A stretch of 64,000 nucleotides of DNA from Ruminococcus sp. JC304 (GCA_000285855.2 HE978651.1:3190803-3254802); one strand, 5' to 3'; positions 25,897 to 35,111 are shown, counted from the stretch's first letter. Notes: generated by a model from the letters alone, not told the origin. Program-made: numbers and translations.

Positions 25897-26540
25897 TTAT
25901 TCCGGCTTAACTTTATCTAAATCCCAATACCAGGAATTGCCGATTCGTCTTGCCTTAATTCCAAGTTCCTTTTTTGCATTTTCCAGTGTTCTTTTAGAAA
26001 TATTCAAATCTTCTGCCATATCAAAGATTTCACTGCTTTGCACAGAAGTTGACATTTCTGCCAGTTCCCTCAGCATCTTTTTTGCCTATTCCATTTTATT
26101 TACCTTTGGGGCAATTCCACCAAGCACCTCATCTGCGGTGATTTCATAGTCACCTATCCACTCAAATCCTGTTTCTGACAGGCGAAATTCTTTGGAATGT
26201 CCAAATGCAGCCAGATTATTTTTAATCTGAACCACTGCTCTTAAATCCGATTCTCCCTCTATTCTTCCTACCAGTAATACGCTTCTGGCTACCGCAAAAA
26301 AGTCAATCGAACCCATTCCTCTATATGCAGCCTTATTTCCCCCAGCTTTATTCATGTGTCCGATTAATAAAATTGCACATTTATACTTTTCTGCCAGCAA
26401 GCTCAATCTTTTTGTCATATCCCTTGCTTCATTTGCCCGGTTCATATCCATTGTTCCTCCAAGATATGCCTGAATCGGATCTAAAATAAGCACTCTCGCA
26501 CCAGTCTGTTTGATAGCAAATTCCAGTCTCTCATCAATCA
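25897..26540 (-). pseudogene. RepA-like AAA helicase/primase-helper, truncated and interrupted by TAG
   Basis: Element replication-type ATPase (AAA_25). What remains starts near IDERLEFAIKQTGARVLILD with Walker B LILDPIQAYLG, then LLIGHMNKAGG and the R-finger-like region YRGMGSIDFFAVARSVLLVG. The N-terminal half with Walker A is missing. An in-frame TAG at 26086-26088 splits off the last 62 codons (KKMLRELAEMSTSVQSSEIF ... ending at 25897). The 5' end joins an unrelated plus-strand gene fragment at about 26535, so a deletion fused them head to head. Confidence 0.8.
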
Positions 26541-26892
26541 TGAATCCAATGAACTCTGGTATGAACTGGATATAAATAATAAACTTCCCGGTGATATAGA
26601 AACAGAAACACAAAAATGGTATGCCGGACTTCGCTTTTATGGAAATAATCCGGAACATTCTTTAAACGCAGATATGTGTAATTTTCTTGCTGATCTGCAG
26701 GAGAACAGAGAAAGCCTGGAATCTTATTTCACAGGCAAAGATATGTTTGATATGTGGAAAAAGCAGACGTTGGAATACTACACTTCCAAACCTGTCACCC
26801 ATAAAGAAATTGAAGAACTGGATTTTGAGACACGAATCCGTAAACGAGATGAACTTTTAACACAGAAATTTTCCAATAACGAACAGAAATAG
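26539..26892 (+). pseudogene. C-terminal fragment of an unrecognised element gene
   Basis: An open plus-strand frame runs from about 26539 (NELWYELDINNKLPGDIETE) to a stop at 26890-26892, about 117 codons. There is no start or RBS at its left edge; the sequence leftwards is the antisense of the helicase remnant, so the gene lost its 5' part. Family not recognised. Its stop directly abuts the paired AGTATCA motif. Confidence 0.6.
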
Positions 26893-26908
26893 TATCATAA
26901 CAGTATCA
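26891..26908. repeat. Tandem AGTATCA motif preceding cassette 2
   Basis: AGTATCATAACAGTATCA, same period and same position relative to the toxin cassette as at 21855. Here no tuf repeat is found ~102 nt to the left, so the outer end of this element has been lost. Confidence 0.5.
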
Positions 26909-26943
26909 CAGGCAGATTTTCATGAGCTGTCAACTTTCCGGTT

Positions 26944-26972
26944 GCAGATTCCCACCTTGACTGTTATAATCG
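26944..26972 (+). promoter_or_regulatory. Promoter of toxin mRNA, cassette 2
   Basis: TTGCAG, 17 nt, TATAAT, homologous to the promoter of cassette 1. The leader again spans about 155 nt before the ATG. Confidence 0.72.
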
Positions 26973-27135
26973 AAACATGGGTGCTATCATAACGGTAGGC
27001 GGTTAGTCCTTCAGCAGAGGGTTGCAGAGTGCCAGTGGCACTCGTTTTGCAACGACCGAAGTGAAACGGAGACCTGTGACCCTCTGATTACATAGAAACT
27101 CGAAAGAGAATCCACTGGAAAGGAGGGCTAAGCCA

Positions 27136-27234
27136 ATGAGTATTGTGGACTTTATTGCAGTCGTGAGCTTCGGCATCACCTGCTTTTGTGCCGGATACAC
27201 ATTCGGCAAAGATAATAACAAGACACAAAAATAA
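27136..27234 (+). CDS. 32-aa hydrophobic peptide, putative type I toxin (holin-like), copy 2
   Basis: Reads MSIVDFIAVVSFGITCFCAG and ends with a Lys/Gln/Asn-rich tail. It differs from copy 1 at 5 of 32 residues, with many silent changes, so the peptide is under protein-level selection. RBS AAGGAGGG; one membrane helix. The surrounding ~450 bp is homologous to cassette 1, including promoter, folded leader, terminator and antisense promoter. Confidence 0.75.
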   Translation: MSIVDFIAVVSFGITCFCAGYTFGKDNNKTQK

Positions 27235-27352
27235 CCGCCCCAGCCTCGCAAACTGAACGGTTATTTTTAATCAATTAAGTATGTGGACTAACCGTCTATC
27301 GGTAGCACTCTTTTTCTATAATCATATTAGCACGCATGTGTGAAAATGTCAA
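27228..27352 (-). ncRNA. Predicted antisense RNA (antitoxin), cassette 2
   Basis: Minus-strand TTGACA (27352-27347), 17 nt, TAATAT (27329-27324), at the same place as in cassette 1. The 5' end again resembles the toxin mRNA's own 5' end (GTGCTACC...CGGTTAGTCC). Confidence 0.65.
27233..27268. terminator. Bidirectional terminator, cassette 2
   Basis: Stem AACCG / CGGTT followed by ATTTTT. The equivalent stem in cassette 1 is GCCGC / GCGGC, so both strands changed together, supporting the pairing. Confidence 0.68.
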
Positions 27353-27361
27353 AAATTTTCT

Positions 27362-28303
27362 TCATTCTTGGTTATTAATCTCCTTGATCAACTGTACTGC
27401 CTTCTCTGCATCATCGGTTTTCACAAATATATCCATACCATATATTCCAAATCCTGGTGCCCCATGCATTGCAACATTCGCACCTGCTTCCTGAGAAAAA
27501 GCTACTATTCCATTTTGCTTTAACATTTCTACAAGTTGTTCTGTCTCTACTATATTCTGTGCATTATAAATTTTTGTCCATTCTGCCTTAGATAGAGAAG
27601 TTTCCTTTTTCTCCTGAACATTTGACGAATTCTGGTTTCTTTTTCGATTAATAAATGCCAAGAGCCTAAGAATAATAAATGCCACAATAATAATACCAAT
27701 CAGAAATCCCAATGCTAATCGTGTTACCTGTGTTTCTGTAGCTCCCATTCTAAATAAACATATGCCATAGATGACTGTAAAAATTCCTGCACATATCACA
27801 CTGGTGAGAAAATCTCGCCATATAGTAGCACTTTTGGGCAAACATTTATCCCATATTCCATTATACACCATAATAGAGGCGTACAGGATTCCTCCTACCA
27901 AAGCAGTTGCTGTCTCTCCTAAAACCAAGCGAATATCCACAGTTAATAACATCTGAATAATAATCGCTAACACACTAATCACAAACATTGATGCAAATGC
28001 AAGATTTCCAGCCTTTAATGCTTTTTGTTTCACCCATCCTTCATACACCGCAACTTTGTCCAGTGTTTCTTTCATCTCTTTATTCATAGTCTGGCTCCTT
28101 TCTCCATCCAGGAGCTCTCTCATCTCAACATCGTAATATTCAGCAAGTTGAACAAGTATACTGAGATCTGGCATATTTATTCCTGTTTCCCATCTGGAAA
28201 CTGTTCTTGCAGATACCTCAAACTTCTCGGCAAGCTGCTCTTGCGTAAGATTCTTTTCTTTACGACATTGCTTTAAAAAAGCTCCAATCTTTTTTGTGTC
28301 CAT
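27362..28303 (-). CDS. Xre regulator fused to membrane segments and a DUF2007-like domain
   Basis: 313 aa from ATG 28303 with AGAGAGGTAG upstream (the frame is open to 28336). Helix-turn-helix 1-60 (LTQEQLAEKFEVSARTVSRW), linker, about four membrane helices between 95 and 215, and a C-terminal DUF2007-like domain at about 240-313 (WTKIYNAQNIVETEQLVEML ... GIYGMDIFVKTDDAEKAVQL). A membrane-tethered DNA-binding protein could sense an envelope signal. It precedes no other gene in its direction before cassette 2; the membrane-protein genes lie upstream of it. Confidence 0.82.
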   Translation of the reverse strand: MDTKKIGAFLKQCRKEKNLTQEQLAEKFEVSARTVSRWETGINMPDLSILVQLAEYYDVEMRELLDGERSQTMNKEMKETLDKVAVYEGWVKQKALKAGNLAFASMFVISVLAIIIQMLLTVDIRLVLGETATALVGGILYASIMVYNGIWDKCLPKSATIWRDFLTSVICAGIFTVIYGICLFRMGATETQVTRLALGFLIGIIIVAFIILRLLAFINRKRNQNSSNVQEKKETSLSKAEWTKIYNAQNIVETEQLVEMLKQNGIVAFSQEAGANVAMHGAPGFGIYGMDIFVKTDDAEKAVQLIKEINNQE

Positions 28304-28453
28304 GTCTCTACCTCTCTTCCACTTACAGCTTACCAATATGTACCCAAATTACCACGACATAAAACGAGAATCCGCTAATTTTCAACCGGACATCGTATGT
28401 CTAAAACAAATAAACGGTATTTTCACCCCAAAAGCATTCTATTCCTCTATAAA

Positions 28454-28768
28454 TTAACCTTCTCTTTTATGTCTATCCATAAGCAGCAGAATAAACATAA
28501 CAAACCATATCACCCATGCAATTAAACAACCGATTCCTATATGCCAAATATCTATAATCATTCCAGCAATAAAAGGAATTGACATAAACATCATTCTCTT
28601 CCCATATGCCTTACACATAGCATTTTCATCATATTTTTTTCGTTCTTCTGCTGATTTCATATTATAACCAGACAAGAATTTAGATGCTTGTCCTTTTGAC
28701 CTATAAAACCATATTCCAAATAAAAGCATAATCACTGCCATTGCAAAGTCAAAAATAATATAGAACAT
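28454..28768 (-). CDS. DUF3784-like small membrane protein
   Basis: 104 aa from ATG 28768, supported by AAGGAAG 7 nt upstream; the open frame extends to 28831 inside the preceding gene. TM helices at about 3-21, 62-80 and 78-97, with the motif FLSGYNMKSAEERKKYDENA between the first two, as in DUF3784 proteins. Function unknown. Part of a run of small membrane proteins. Confidence 0.68.
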   Translation of the reverse strand: MFYIIFDFAMAVIMLLFGIWFYRSKGQASKFLSGYNMKSAEERKKYDENAMCKAYGKRMMFMSIPFIAGMIIDIWHIGIGCLIAWVIWFVMFILLLMDRHKREG

Positions 28769-28805
28769 ATAATGCTTCCTTTCAGTCGATTCCACAAACT
28801 TGAAG

Positions 28806-28997
28806 TTATTGATCTTCTGAATCCAATCCAAGTTCTTTCAACTCTTTTTCGTTTTGGATATCTTCATCAGTTTTCTTTCCAGTGATAGCACTGTAGGCTT
28901 CTTTGATTCCATTCTTCACTGCCCATTTGATAACGAAATACAGTGCAATCAAAATAACAATTGCGGTTCCACCGCTTATACCTAATTCATTCCACAT
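28806..28997 (-). CDS. Small membrane protein (DUF6019-like)
   Basis: 63 aa: one membrane helix (about 8-26, TAIVILIALYFVIKWAVKNG) and a charged tail KKTDEDIQNEKELKELGLD. Found widely as a short conserved ORF in Lachnospiraceae; no known function. RBS GGAGGA before ATG. Confidence 0.65.
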   Translation of the reverse strand: MWNELGISGGTAIVILIALYFVIKWAVKNGIKEAYSAITGKKTDEDIQNEKELKELGLDSEDQ

Positions 28998-29046
28998 AAT
29001 TCAATCCTCCAACTTCCGATTTTCATTTCCGCCAATTGGAAATTAG

Positions 29047-29412
29047 CTATTTTTTCATTCCTTGCTTTGTAAAATGTTTATGCAACAAAAATTCTGTCGG
29101 AATAATTGTAAGCACCATAATTCCTAATTGTAAAAACACCAAATAAACAGAAATCATTTCAAAGTTTGTATCATCTTTCGTTAAAATCAAAATAAAAATC
29201 GATAGTATCACCAGGATGATTCCTAAAACAAAGTTTATCCAGCCCCAACACCTGTGTGCATATCTCCATGTTTCATCATTCATCCTTGACATAGTAGTTC
29301 GATATCCCGAACTCCCCTGCCGATCTTTAGGAGGCTTATCTTTCCACGTATATCCCAATATAATCATAGATAACGGTACTAAAAGTGAACACGCAGATAA
29401 AAATATAAACAT
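29047..29412 (-). CDS. SdpI-family membrane protein
   Basis: 121 aa with TM helices at about 2-20, 58-78 and 88-107. The stretch GYRTTMSRMNDETWRYAHRC followed by GWINFVLG matches the SdpI domain (immunity to the SdpC toxin in Bacillus). Immunity or toxin-response function is possible but not shown; no sdpC-like gene is next to it. RBS GAGATCT precedes ATG at modest quality. Confidence 0.7.
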   Translation of the reverse strand: MFIFLSACSLLVPLSMIILGYTWKDKPPKDRQGSSGYRTTMSRMNDETWRYAHRCWGWINFVLGIILVILSIFILILTKDDTNFEMISVYLVFLQLGIMVLTIIPTEFLLHKHFTKQGMKK

Positions 29413-29467
29413 TACAGAGATCTCCTCTCAACTTCTGATTAATTTGCTCTAAAGACTAAAGTTGTCA

Positions 29468-29812
29468 TCAAATAAACCCTACCCATATTCCAACCGCTAT
29501 AAGTATCATGCCTAGTATTCTTCCAATAAATCTCGCCTTTTTATTTCCAAATAAAGCAGTTGTTTCTGAAGTAGTAAATGGAAGCAAAACAACAGTGACC
29601 CCCATTACTATAATTCCACTTCCAATCATGCAATTGCGGCTTGACACAACACCATAAAACATAGCTAAAAACCCTAAAATAATGCCCGAAATGAAATACT
29701 TAATTTTATGTCTATCTTTTTCAATTATCTTTCTATAGCTGTTTTCGCACTCACTGCTACAAAATTCCAAATTACTATCTAATTCTTTGCCACAATATCT
29801 ACATTTTTTCAT
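29468..29812 (-). CDS. Zinc-ribbon membrane protein (DUF2116-like)
   Basis: 114 aa from ATG 29812 with GAGGAAG upstream. N-terminal zinc ribbon CRYCGKELDSNLEFCSSEC (four Cys), then three hydrophobic helices. The ORF track extension to 29848 lacks an RBS. Function unknown; it belongs to the small-membrane-protein cluster. Confidence 0.68.
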   Translation of the reverse strand: MKKCRYCGKELDSNLEFCSSECENSYRKIIEKDRHKIKYFISGIILGFLAMFYGVVSSRNCMIGSGIIVMGVTVVLLPFTTSETTALFGNKKARFIGRILGMILIAVGIWVGFI

Positions 29813-29955
29813 AGTAACTTCCTCGATAATTTTCAAAATTTTATCCAAAAGCTCTCGATTTGTCTTTACTTTATTCTACCATAGTTCATTTTAAAATACT
29901 ATTTCAATACACACAAAACAGAAAAAAGCGATCCTTTTCGACCGCCTATTTCCAC

Positions 29956-30126
29956 CTACTTTCTGGCTTCCTGATCAATCTGATTCAGGTGTTCCGTCAG
30001 CTTTCCAGTCAATAGCAAGTATTGATATTTTGCTGATCTGTGTTCCTTCAGGAACTGTTTTCGCAACATTCCATATTTTCCATATATCGGTTCTTCTTCA
30101 TTCAACAGCAAAGATTTCATCAAATA
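29956..30126 (-). pseudogene. TnpV fragment, truncated at both ends
   Basis: About 56 codons from MKSLLLNEEEPIYGKYGMLR to LNQIDQEARK, closely matching residues 13-63 of the TnpV at 25511, then cut. The open frame reaches 30228, but the first 34 codons there run through tuf-terminator sequence and are not TnpV. Confidence 0.72.
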
Positions 30127-30174
30127 TCCATATTTTAATATAGAATTATTTTTCATAATTTTTATGTTTCCAGG

Positions 30175-30332
30175 CAACAGAAAAACCCCGGAAACCTTAC
30201 GGTTCCGGGGTATCTTACGTTTGGACACATGTACCTTGCGGTACTCAATATATATAATTTAAGATGTTATGCTAAAATTATTCGATAACTGTAGCAACAC
30301 GTCCTGATCCAACAGTACGTCCACCTTCACGG
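30175..30332 (-). repeat. tuf-3' direct repeat, copy 3 (tuf-side junction)
   Basis: 158 bp: the terminal 55 nt of the functional tuf gene, its 65-nt trailer and terminator. It is the reference copy for those at 12615 and 21597, and the only one joined to a tuf body. Confidence 0.92.
30179..30212 (-). terminator. tuf / str operon terminator
   Basis: Minus-strand CCCCGGAACCG TAAG GTTTCCGGGG followed by TTTTTC. Present in all three tuf-3' repeats, so the integrating elements brought their own copy. Confidence 0.9.
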
Positions 30333-31471
30333 ATAGCGAAAGTAAGACCCTGAGCCATAGCGATTGGGTGGATCAGTTCGATTGTCATTTCGATGTTATC
30401 TCCAGGCATGCACATTTCTGTTCCTTCTGGAAGGTTGCAAACACCTGTTACGTCTGTTGTTCTGAAGTAGAACTGTGGACGATAGTTGTTGAAGAATGGA
30501 GTATGACGTCCACCTTCATCTTTTGTCAGAACGTAAACCTGAGCTGTGAATTTTGTATGGCATGTAAGTGTTCCTGGTTTAGCAAGAACCTGTCCACGCT
30601 CGATTTCGTTTCTCTGAACACCACGAAGAAGTGCACCGATGTTATCACCAGCCTGAGCTTCATCAAGAAGTTTACGGAACATTTCGATACCAGTTACAAC
30701 AACTTTACGTGTTTCTTCTTTGATACCAACGATTTCAACTTCGTCAGATACGTGAAGTACACCAGCCTCTACTCTACCAGTAGCAACTGTACCACGACCT
30801 GTGATAGAGAATACGTCCTCTACAGGCATTACGAATGGTTTATCTGTGTCACGCTGTGGGTCTGGAATGTAGCTGTCAACAGCATCCATAAGTTCCATGA
30901 TCTTGTCTCCCCACTCGCTGCTCGGATCTTCAAGAGCTTTCAGAGCTGATCCACGGATAACCGGGATGTCATCTCCTGGGAAGTCATACTCGCTTAAGAG
31001 TTCACGAATTTCCATTTCTACCAGTTCAAGAAGTTCTTCATCATCAACCATATCACATTTGTTCATGAATACAACGATGTAAGGAACACCTACCTGACGG
31101 GAAAGAAGGATGTGCTCTTTAGTCTGAGCCATAACACCATCTGTAGCAGCAACAACGAGGATAGCACCATCCATCTGAGCTGCACCTGTGATCATGTTCT
31201 TAACGTAGTCAGCATGGCCTGGGCAGTCAACGTGTGCATAGTGTCTATGCTCTGTTTCATACTCAACGTGTGCTGTAGAAATTGTGATACCACGTTCTCT
31301 TTCTTCCGGAGCTTTATCGATGTTAGCGAAATCTGTAGCTGTGTTACCAGCAACTCTTTCAGACAGAACTTTTGTGATAGCTGCTGTTAAAGTTGTTTTA
31401 CCATGGTCAACGTGTCCGATGGTACCAATGTTACAATGCGGTTTTGTTCTCTCAAACTTAGCTTTTGCCAT
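30278..31471 (-). CDS. tuf: Elongation factor Tu
   Basis: 397 aa, full length. Delivers aminoacyl-tRNA to the ribosome as a GTPase. G1 GHVDHGKTT, effector RGITI, G3 DCPGH, G4 NKCD and the C-terminal [15 protein letters not shown] are all intact. The last 18 codons lie in the repeat that bounds the inserted elements, so they may derive from the incoming element; the protein end is conserved. RBS AAGGAGG before ATG. Confidence 0.98.
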   Translation of the reverse strand: MAKAKFERTKPHCNIGTIGHVDHGKTTLTAAITKVLSERVAGNTATDFANIDKAPEERERGITISTAHVEYETEHRHYAHVDCPGHADYVKNMITGAAQMDGAILVVAATDGVMAQTKEHILLSRQVGVPYIVVFMNKCDMVDDEELLELVEMEIRELLSEYDFPGDDIPVIRGSALKALEDPSSEWGDKIMELMDAVDSYIPDPQRDTDKPFVMPVEDVFSITGRGTVATGRVEAGVLHVSDEVEIVGIKEETRKVVVTGIEMFRKLLDEAQAGDNIGALLRGVQRNEIERGQVLAKPGTLTCHTKFTAQVYVLTKDEGGRHTPFFNNYRPQFYFRTTDVTGVCNLPEGTEMCMPGDNIEMTIELIHPIAMAQGLTFAIREGGRTVGSGRVATVIE

Positions 31472-31549
31472 TTTAAAACGTCCTCCTTAAAACTTTGGCT
31501 CTTATATTATTATAGAGCATCTTTTTCGGTTTTAAACTTGCTATCCTTG

Positions 31550-31578
31550 ATTATATTGCATAACCAAAATATTTGCAA
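31550..31578 (-). promoter_or_regulatory. tuf promoter
   Basis: Minus-strand TTGCAA (31578-31573), 17 nt, TATAAT (31555-31550), about 80 nt before the tuf ATG. It lets tuf be made in excess of the rest of the operon. Confidence 0.82.
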
Positions 31579-31678
31579 GTGTTTTATACAATTTGATAAC
31601 TTGCATTACCAATTGTTGTATCATTACAGTCCACACATTACTGAGAATACAGCGGACAGTAATTTTATATCTCCTACA

Positions 31679-31715
31679 GTCTGCTGGCTTTAAACACCGA
31701 CAGACTGCAGATGAT
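31679..31715 (-). terminator. Hairpin after fusA (weak terminator)
   Basis: CTGCAGTCTG / CAGACTGTAG stem just after the fusA stop, without a strong T-tract. It probably gives partial termination or 3'-end protection. Confidence 0.45.
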
Positions 31716-31724
31716 CAATAATTA

Positions 31725-33845
31725 TCAGTCTTTCTTAGAAAGGATCTTTTCCTGTACAGACTTCGGAACCTGCTCATATTTCTCAAAGAACATAGAGTAG
31801 TTACCACGTCCCTGTGTTCTGGAACGAAGGTCTGTAGCATATCCAAACATTTCGGAAAGCGGTACATATCCGCGGATCATCTTACCACCGCCGATATCTT
31901 CCATACCTTCGATACGTCCACGACGGGAGTTGATATCACCAATAACGTCACCCATGTAATCTTCTGGTGTAGTAACTTCGACCTTCATGATTGGCTCAAG
32001 AAGAACCGGAGCTGCTTTCTGCATAGCATCCTTGAATGCAAGAGAACCTGCAATGTGGAATGCCATTTCAGAAGAGTCGACTTCATGGTAAGAACCATCG
32101 TATACATTAGCATGTACACCGACTACCGGGAATCCGCCAAGGATACCAGCTTTCATAGCTTCTTCGATACCTTCGCCAACTGCAGGGATGTATTCCTTCG
32201 GAATAGCACCACCAACAACTGTGGATTCGAACTTGTACAGTTCTTCTCCGTTGGCATCCATAGGCTCGAATTTAACTTTACAGTGACCATACTGTCCACG
32301 ACCACCAGACTGTTTTGCATACTTGCTGTCTACATCAACAGGTTTAGTGATTGTTTCTTTGTAAGCAACCTGAGGAGCACCTACGTTAGCCTCTACCTTG
32401 AATTCACGAAGGAGACGGTCAACGATGATATCCAGATGAAGCTCACCCATACCAGCGATAATGGTCTGTCCTGTTTCCTGATCTGTATGTGCACGGAATG
32501 TCGGGTCTTCTTCTGCAAGTTTTGCAAGAGCTTCACCAAGTTTACCCTGTCCAGCTTTAGTCTTAGGCTCGATAGCCAGCTCGATAACTGGTTCTGGGAA
32601 TTCCATGGACTCCAGGATTACCGGATGCTGCTCGTCACAGATTGTATCACCAGTTGTTGTGAATTTGAATCCGATCGCTGCAGCGATATCACCGGAATAT
32701 ACTTTATCAAGTTCCATACGTTTGTTAGCATGCATCTGAAGGATACGTCCAACACGTTCTTTCTTGTCCTTAGTAGCATTAAGTACATAAGAACCGGAAT
32801 TCATTGTACCGGAGTATACACGGAAATATGCAAGTTTACCAACGAATGGGTCTGTCATAATCTTAAATGCCAGAGCTGAGAATGGTTCTTCATCAGAAGA
32901 ATGTCTCACTACTTCGTTACCGTCCAGATCAGTTCCCTGAATTGGAGGAATGTCTGTAGGAGCCGGCATATACTCAAGGATAGCATCAAGAAGCTTCTGA
33001 ACACCTTTGTTTCTGTAAGCAGAACCACAGCAAACCGGAACAGCAGTACACTCGCATGTAGCTTTTCTTAATGTTGCTTTCAGTTTCTCAACAGTTGGTT
33101 CTTCACCTTCAAGATATTCCATCATTAAGTCGTCATCAAGCTCACAGATTTTCTCAATGAGCTCTGTATGATAAAGCTCAGCATCTTCCTTCATGTCTTC
33201 AGGAATGTCAACGATGGAGATGTCATCACCCTTTTCATCGTTGTAGATGTAAGCTTTCATTTCGAATAAGTCAATGATTCCTTTGAAATCATCTTCTTTT
33301 CCGATTGGCAGCTGTAAGCAGATTGCGTTTTTACCAAGACGAGTCTTGATCTGCTCTACTGCACCGTAGAAGTTTGCACCAAGGATATCCATCTTATTGA
33401 TGAATGCCATACGTGGTACATTGTAAGTGTCGGCCTGACGCCATACGTTTTCAGACTGCGGTTCAACACCACCCTTAGCACAGAAAACGCCGACAGCACC
33501 GTCAAGTACACGAAGAGAACGCTCAACTTCTACTGTGAAGTCAACGTGACCTGGGGTATCAATGATGTTGATACGATGTTCCAGAGCACCTGGCTTCGGT
33601 TTGCAGTTCTCTTCCAGAGTCCAGTGACATGTAGTAGCCGCTGAAGTGATTGTGATACCTCTCTCCTGCTCCTGTTCCATCCAGTCCATGGTAGCAGTAC
33701 CTTCATGAGTATCACCAATCTTATAGTTGACACCTGTATAATACAGGATACGTTCTGTAAGAGTTGTTTTACCCGCATCGATATGAGCCATAATACCAAT
33801 ATTTCTGGTACGCTCTAATGGATATTCTCTTCCCTCTTTAGCCAA
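31725..33845 (-). CDS. fusA: Elongation factor G
   Basis: 706 aa. Ribosomal translocase GTPase: G1 [10 protein letters not shown]2 RGITI, G3 DTPGH, G4 NKMD, and EF-G domains II-V (GRGQYGH, SDPxF-like contexts) are all present at normal length. It follows rpsG after 17 nt, in the standard str operon order. Confidence 0.98.
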   Translation of the reverse strand: MAKEGREYPLERTRNIGIMAHIDAGKTTLTERILYYTGVNYKIGDTHEGTATMDWMEQEQERGITITSAATTCHWTLEENCKPKPGALEHRINIIDTPGHVDFTVEVERSLRVLDGAVGVFCAKGGVEPQSENVWRQADTYNVPRMAFINKMDILGANFYGAVEQIKTRLGKNAICLQLPIGKEDDFKGIIDLFEMKAYIYNDEKGDDISIVDIPEDMKEDAELYHTELIEKICELDDDLMMEYLEGEEPTVEKLKATLRKATCECTAVPVCCGSAYRNKGVQKLLDAILEYMPAPTDIPPIQGTDLDGNEVVRHSSDEEPFSALAFKIMTDPFVGKLAYFRVYSGTMNSGSYVLNATKDKKERVGRILQMHANKRMELDKVYSGDIAAAIGFKFTTTGDTICDEQHPVILESMEFPEPVIELAIEPKTKAGQGKLGEALAKLAEEDPTFRAHTDQETGQTIIAGMGELHLDIIVDRLLREFKVEANVGAPQVAYKETITKPVDVDSKYAKQSGGRGQYGHCKVKFEPMDANGEELYKFESTVVGGAIPKEYIPAVGEGIEEAMKAGILGGFPVVGVHANVYDGSYHEVDSSEMAFHIAGSLAFKDAMQKAAPVLLEPIMKVEVTTPEDYMGDVIGDINSRRGRIEGMEDIGGGKMIRGYVPLSEMFGYATDLRSRTQGRGNYSMFFEKYEQVPKSVQEKILSKKD

Positions 33846-33862
33846 TGGATTTTCCTCCTATA

Positions 33863-34465
<603 letters not shown>

Positions 34466-34554
34466 TCATAGTTTATTCGTGAATTTTCGATTTCATTAAT
34501 TCATATTTGCTGTCTCAAACAATGAGATCAGTTTCTTTTTGAGAGCCTTCTCAA

Positions 34555-34971
34555 TTATTTCTTTTTAGGTTTCTTAGCGCCGTATTTAGAACGGGCCTGT
34601 TTTCTGTTAGCAACACCTGCAGTATCAAGAGTACCTCTGATGATGTGGTATCTTGTACCAGGTAAGTCCTTAACCCTTCCACCACGGATCAGAACAACGC
34701 TATGCTCCTGAAGGTTGTGACCTTCTCCTGGGATGTAGCTTGTTACTTCGATTCCGTTGGAAAGACGAACTCTGGCGATTTTTCTAAGAGCTGAGTTAGG
34801 CTTCTTAGGAGTTGCAGTCTTAACTGCTGTACAAACGCCACGTTTCTGTGGTGCAGACTGTTCAACTGCTTTCTTTCTTAAAGAGTTGAATGTTTTCTGG
34901 AGAGCCGGAGCTGTAGATTTCTTTACAGATGTCTGGCGTCCTTTTCTTACTAACTGGTTGAATGTTGGCAT
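34555..34971 (-). CDS. rpsL: 30S ribosomal protein S12
   Basis: 138 aa, first gene of the str operon. The decoding-site loops [11 protein letters not shown] and [10 protein letters not shown] carry wild-type lysines at the positions where streptomycin-resistance changes occur. A lysine-rich tail KKPKKK ends the protein. The 176 nt between rpsL and rpsG hold no gene; I saw no strong terminator there. Confidence 0.98.
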   Translation of the reverse strand: MPTFNQLVRKGRQTSVKKSTAPALQKTFNSLRKKAVEQSAPQKRGVCTAVKTATPKKPNSALRKIARVRLSNGIEVTSYIPGEGHNLQEHSVVLIRGGRVKDLPGTRYHIIRGTLDTAGVANRKQARSKYGAKKPKKK

Positions 34972-35082
34972 TCCATTTCACCTCCCGATTTATTTCTCCA
35001 TAGATTTTTCTATGGGGCCTTGCGGTTGCTATTCTCGCATTTACGCGCAAAAAAATTAAACGTTTCTTATGCACGCTTGCTC

Positions 35083-35111
35083 ATTATATCCTTTACAGAA
35101 AGCGCTGTCAA
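35083..35111 (-). promoter_or_regulatory. str operon promoter
   Basis: Minus-strand TTGACA (35111-35106), 17 nt, TATAAT (35088-35083): a perfect consensus, about 110 nt before rpsL. Confidence 0.92.

Noticed and set aside
26086-26088. Recoded (suppressed) amber codon in the helicase
   Set aside because: The gene has also lost its N-terminal half, so it is a pseudogene anyway and the stop needs no special explanation.
27003-27251. 82-aa minus-strand frame over toxin cassette 2
   Set aside because: Antisense to the toxin leader and peptide, without RBS; the antisense promoter drives a short RNA ending at the shared terminator.
32055-32879. 274-aa plus-strand open frame
   Set aside because: Lies wholly antisense to fusA, which is intact; Cys/Phe-rich composition is typical of a shadow frame.
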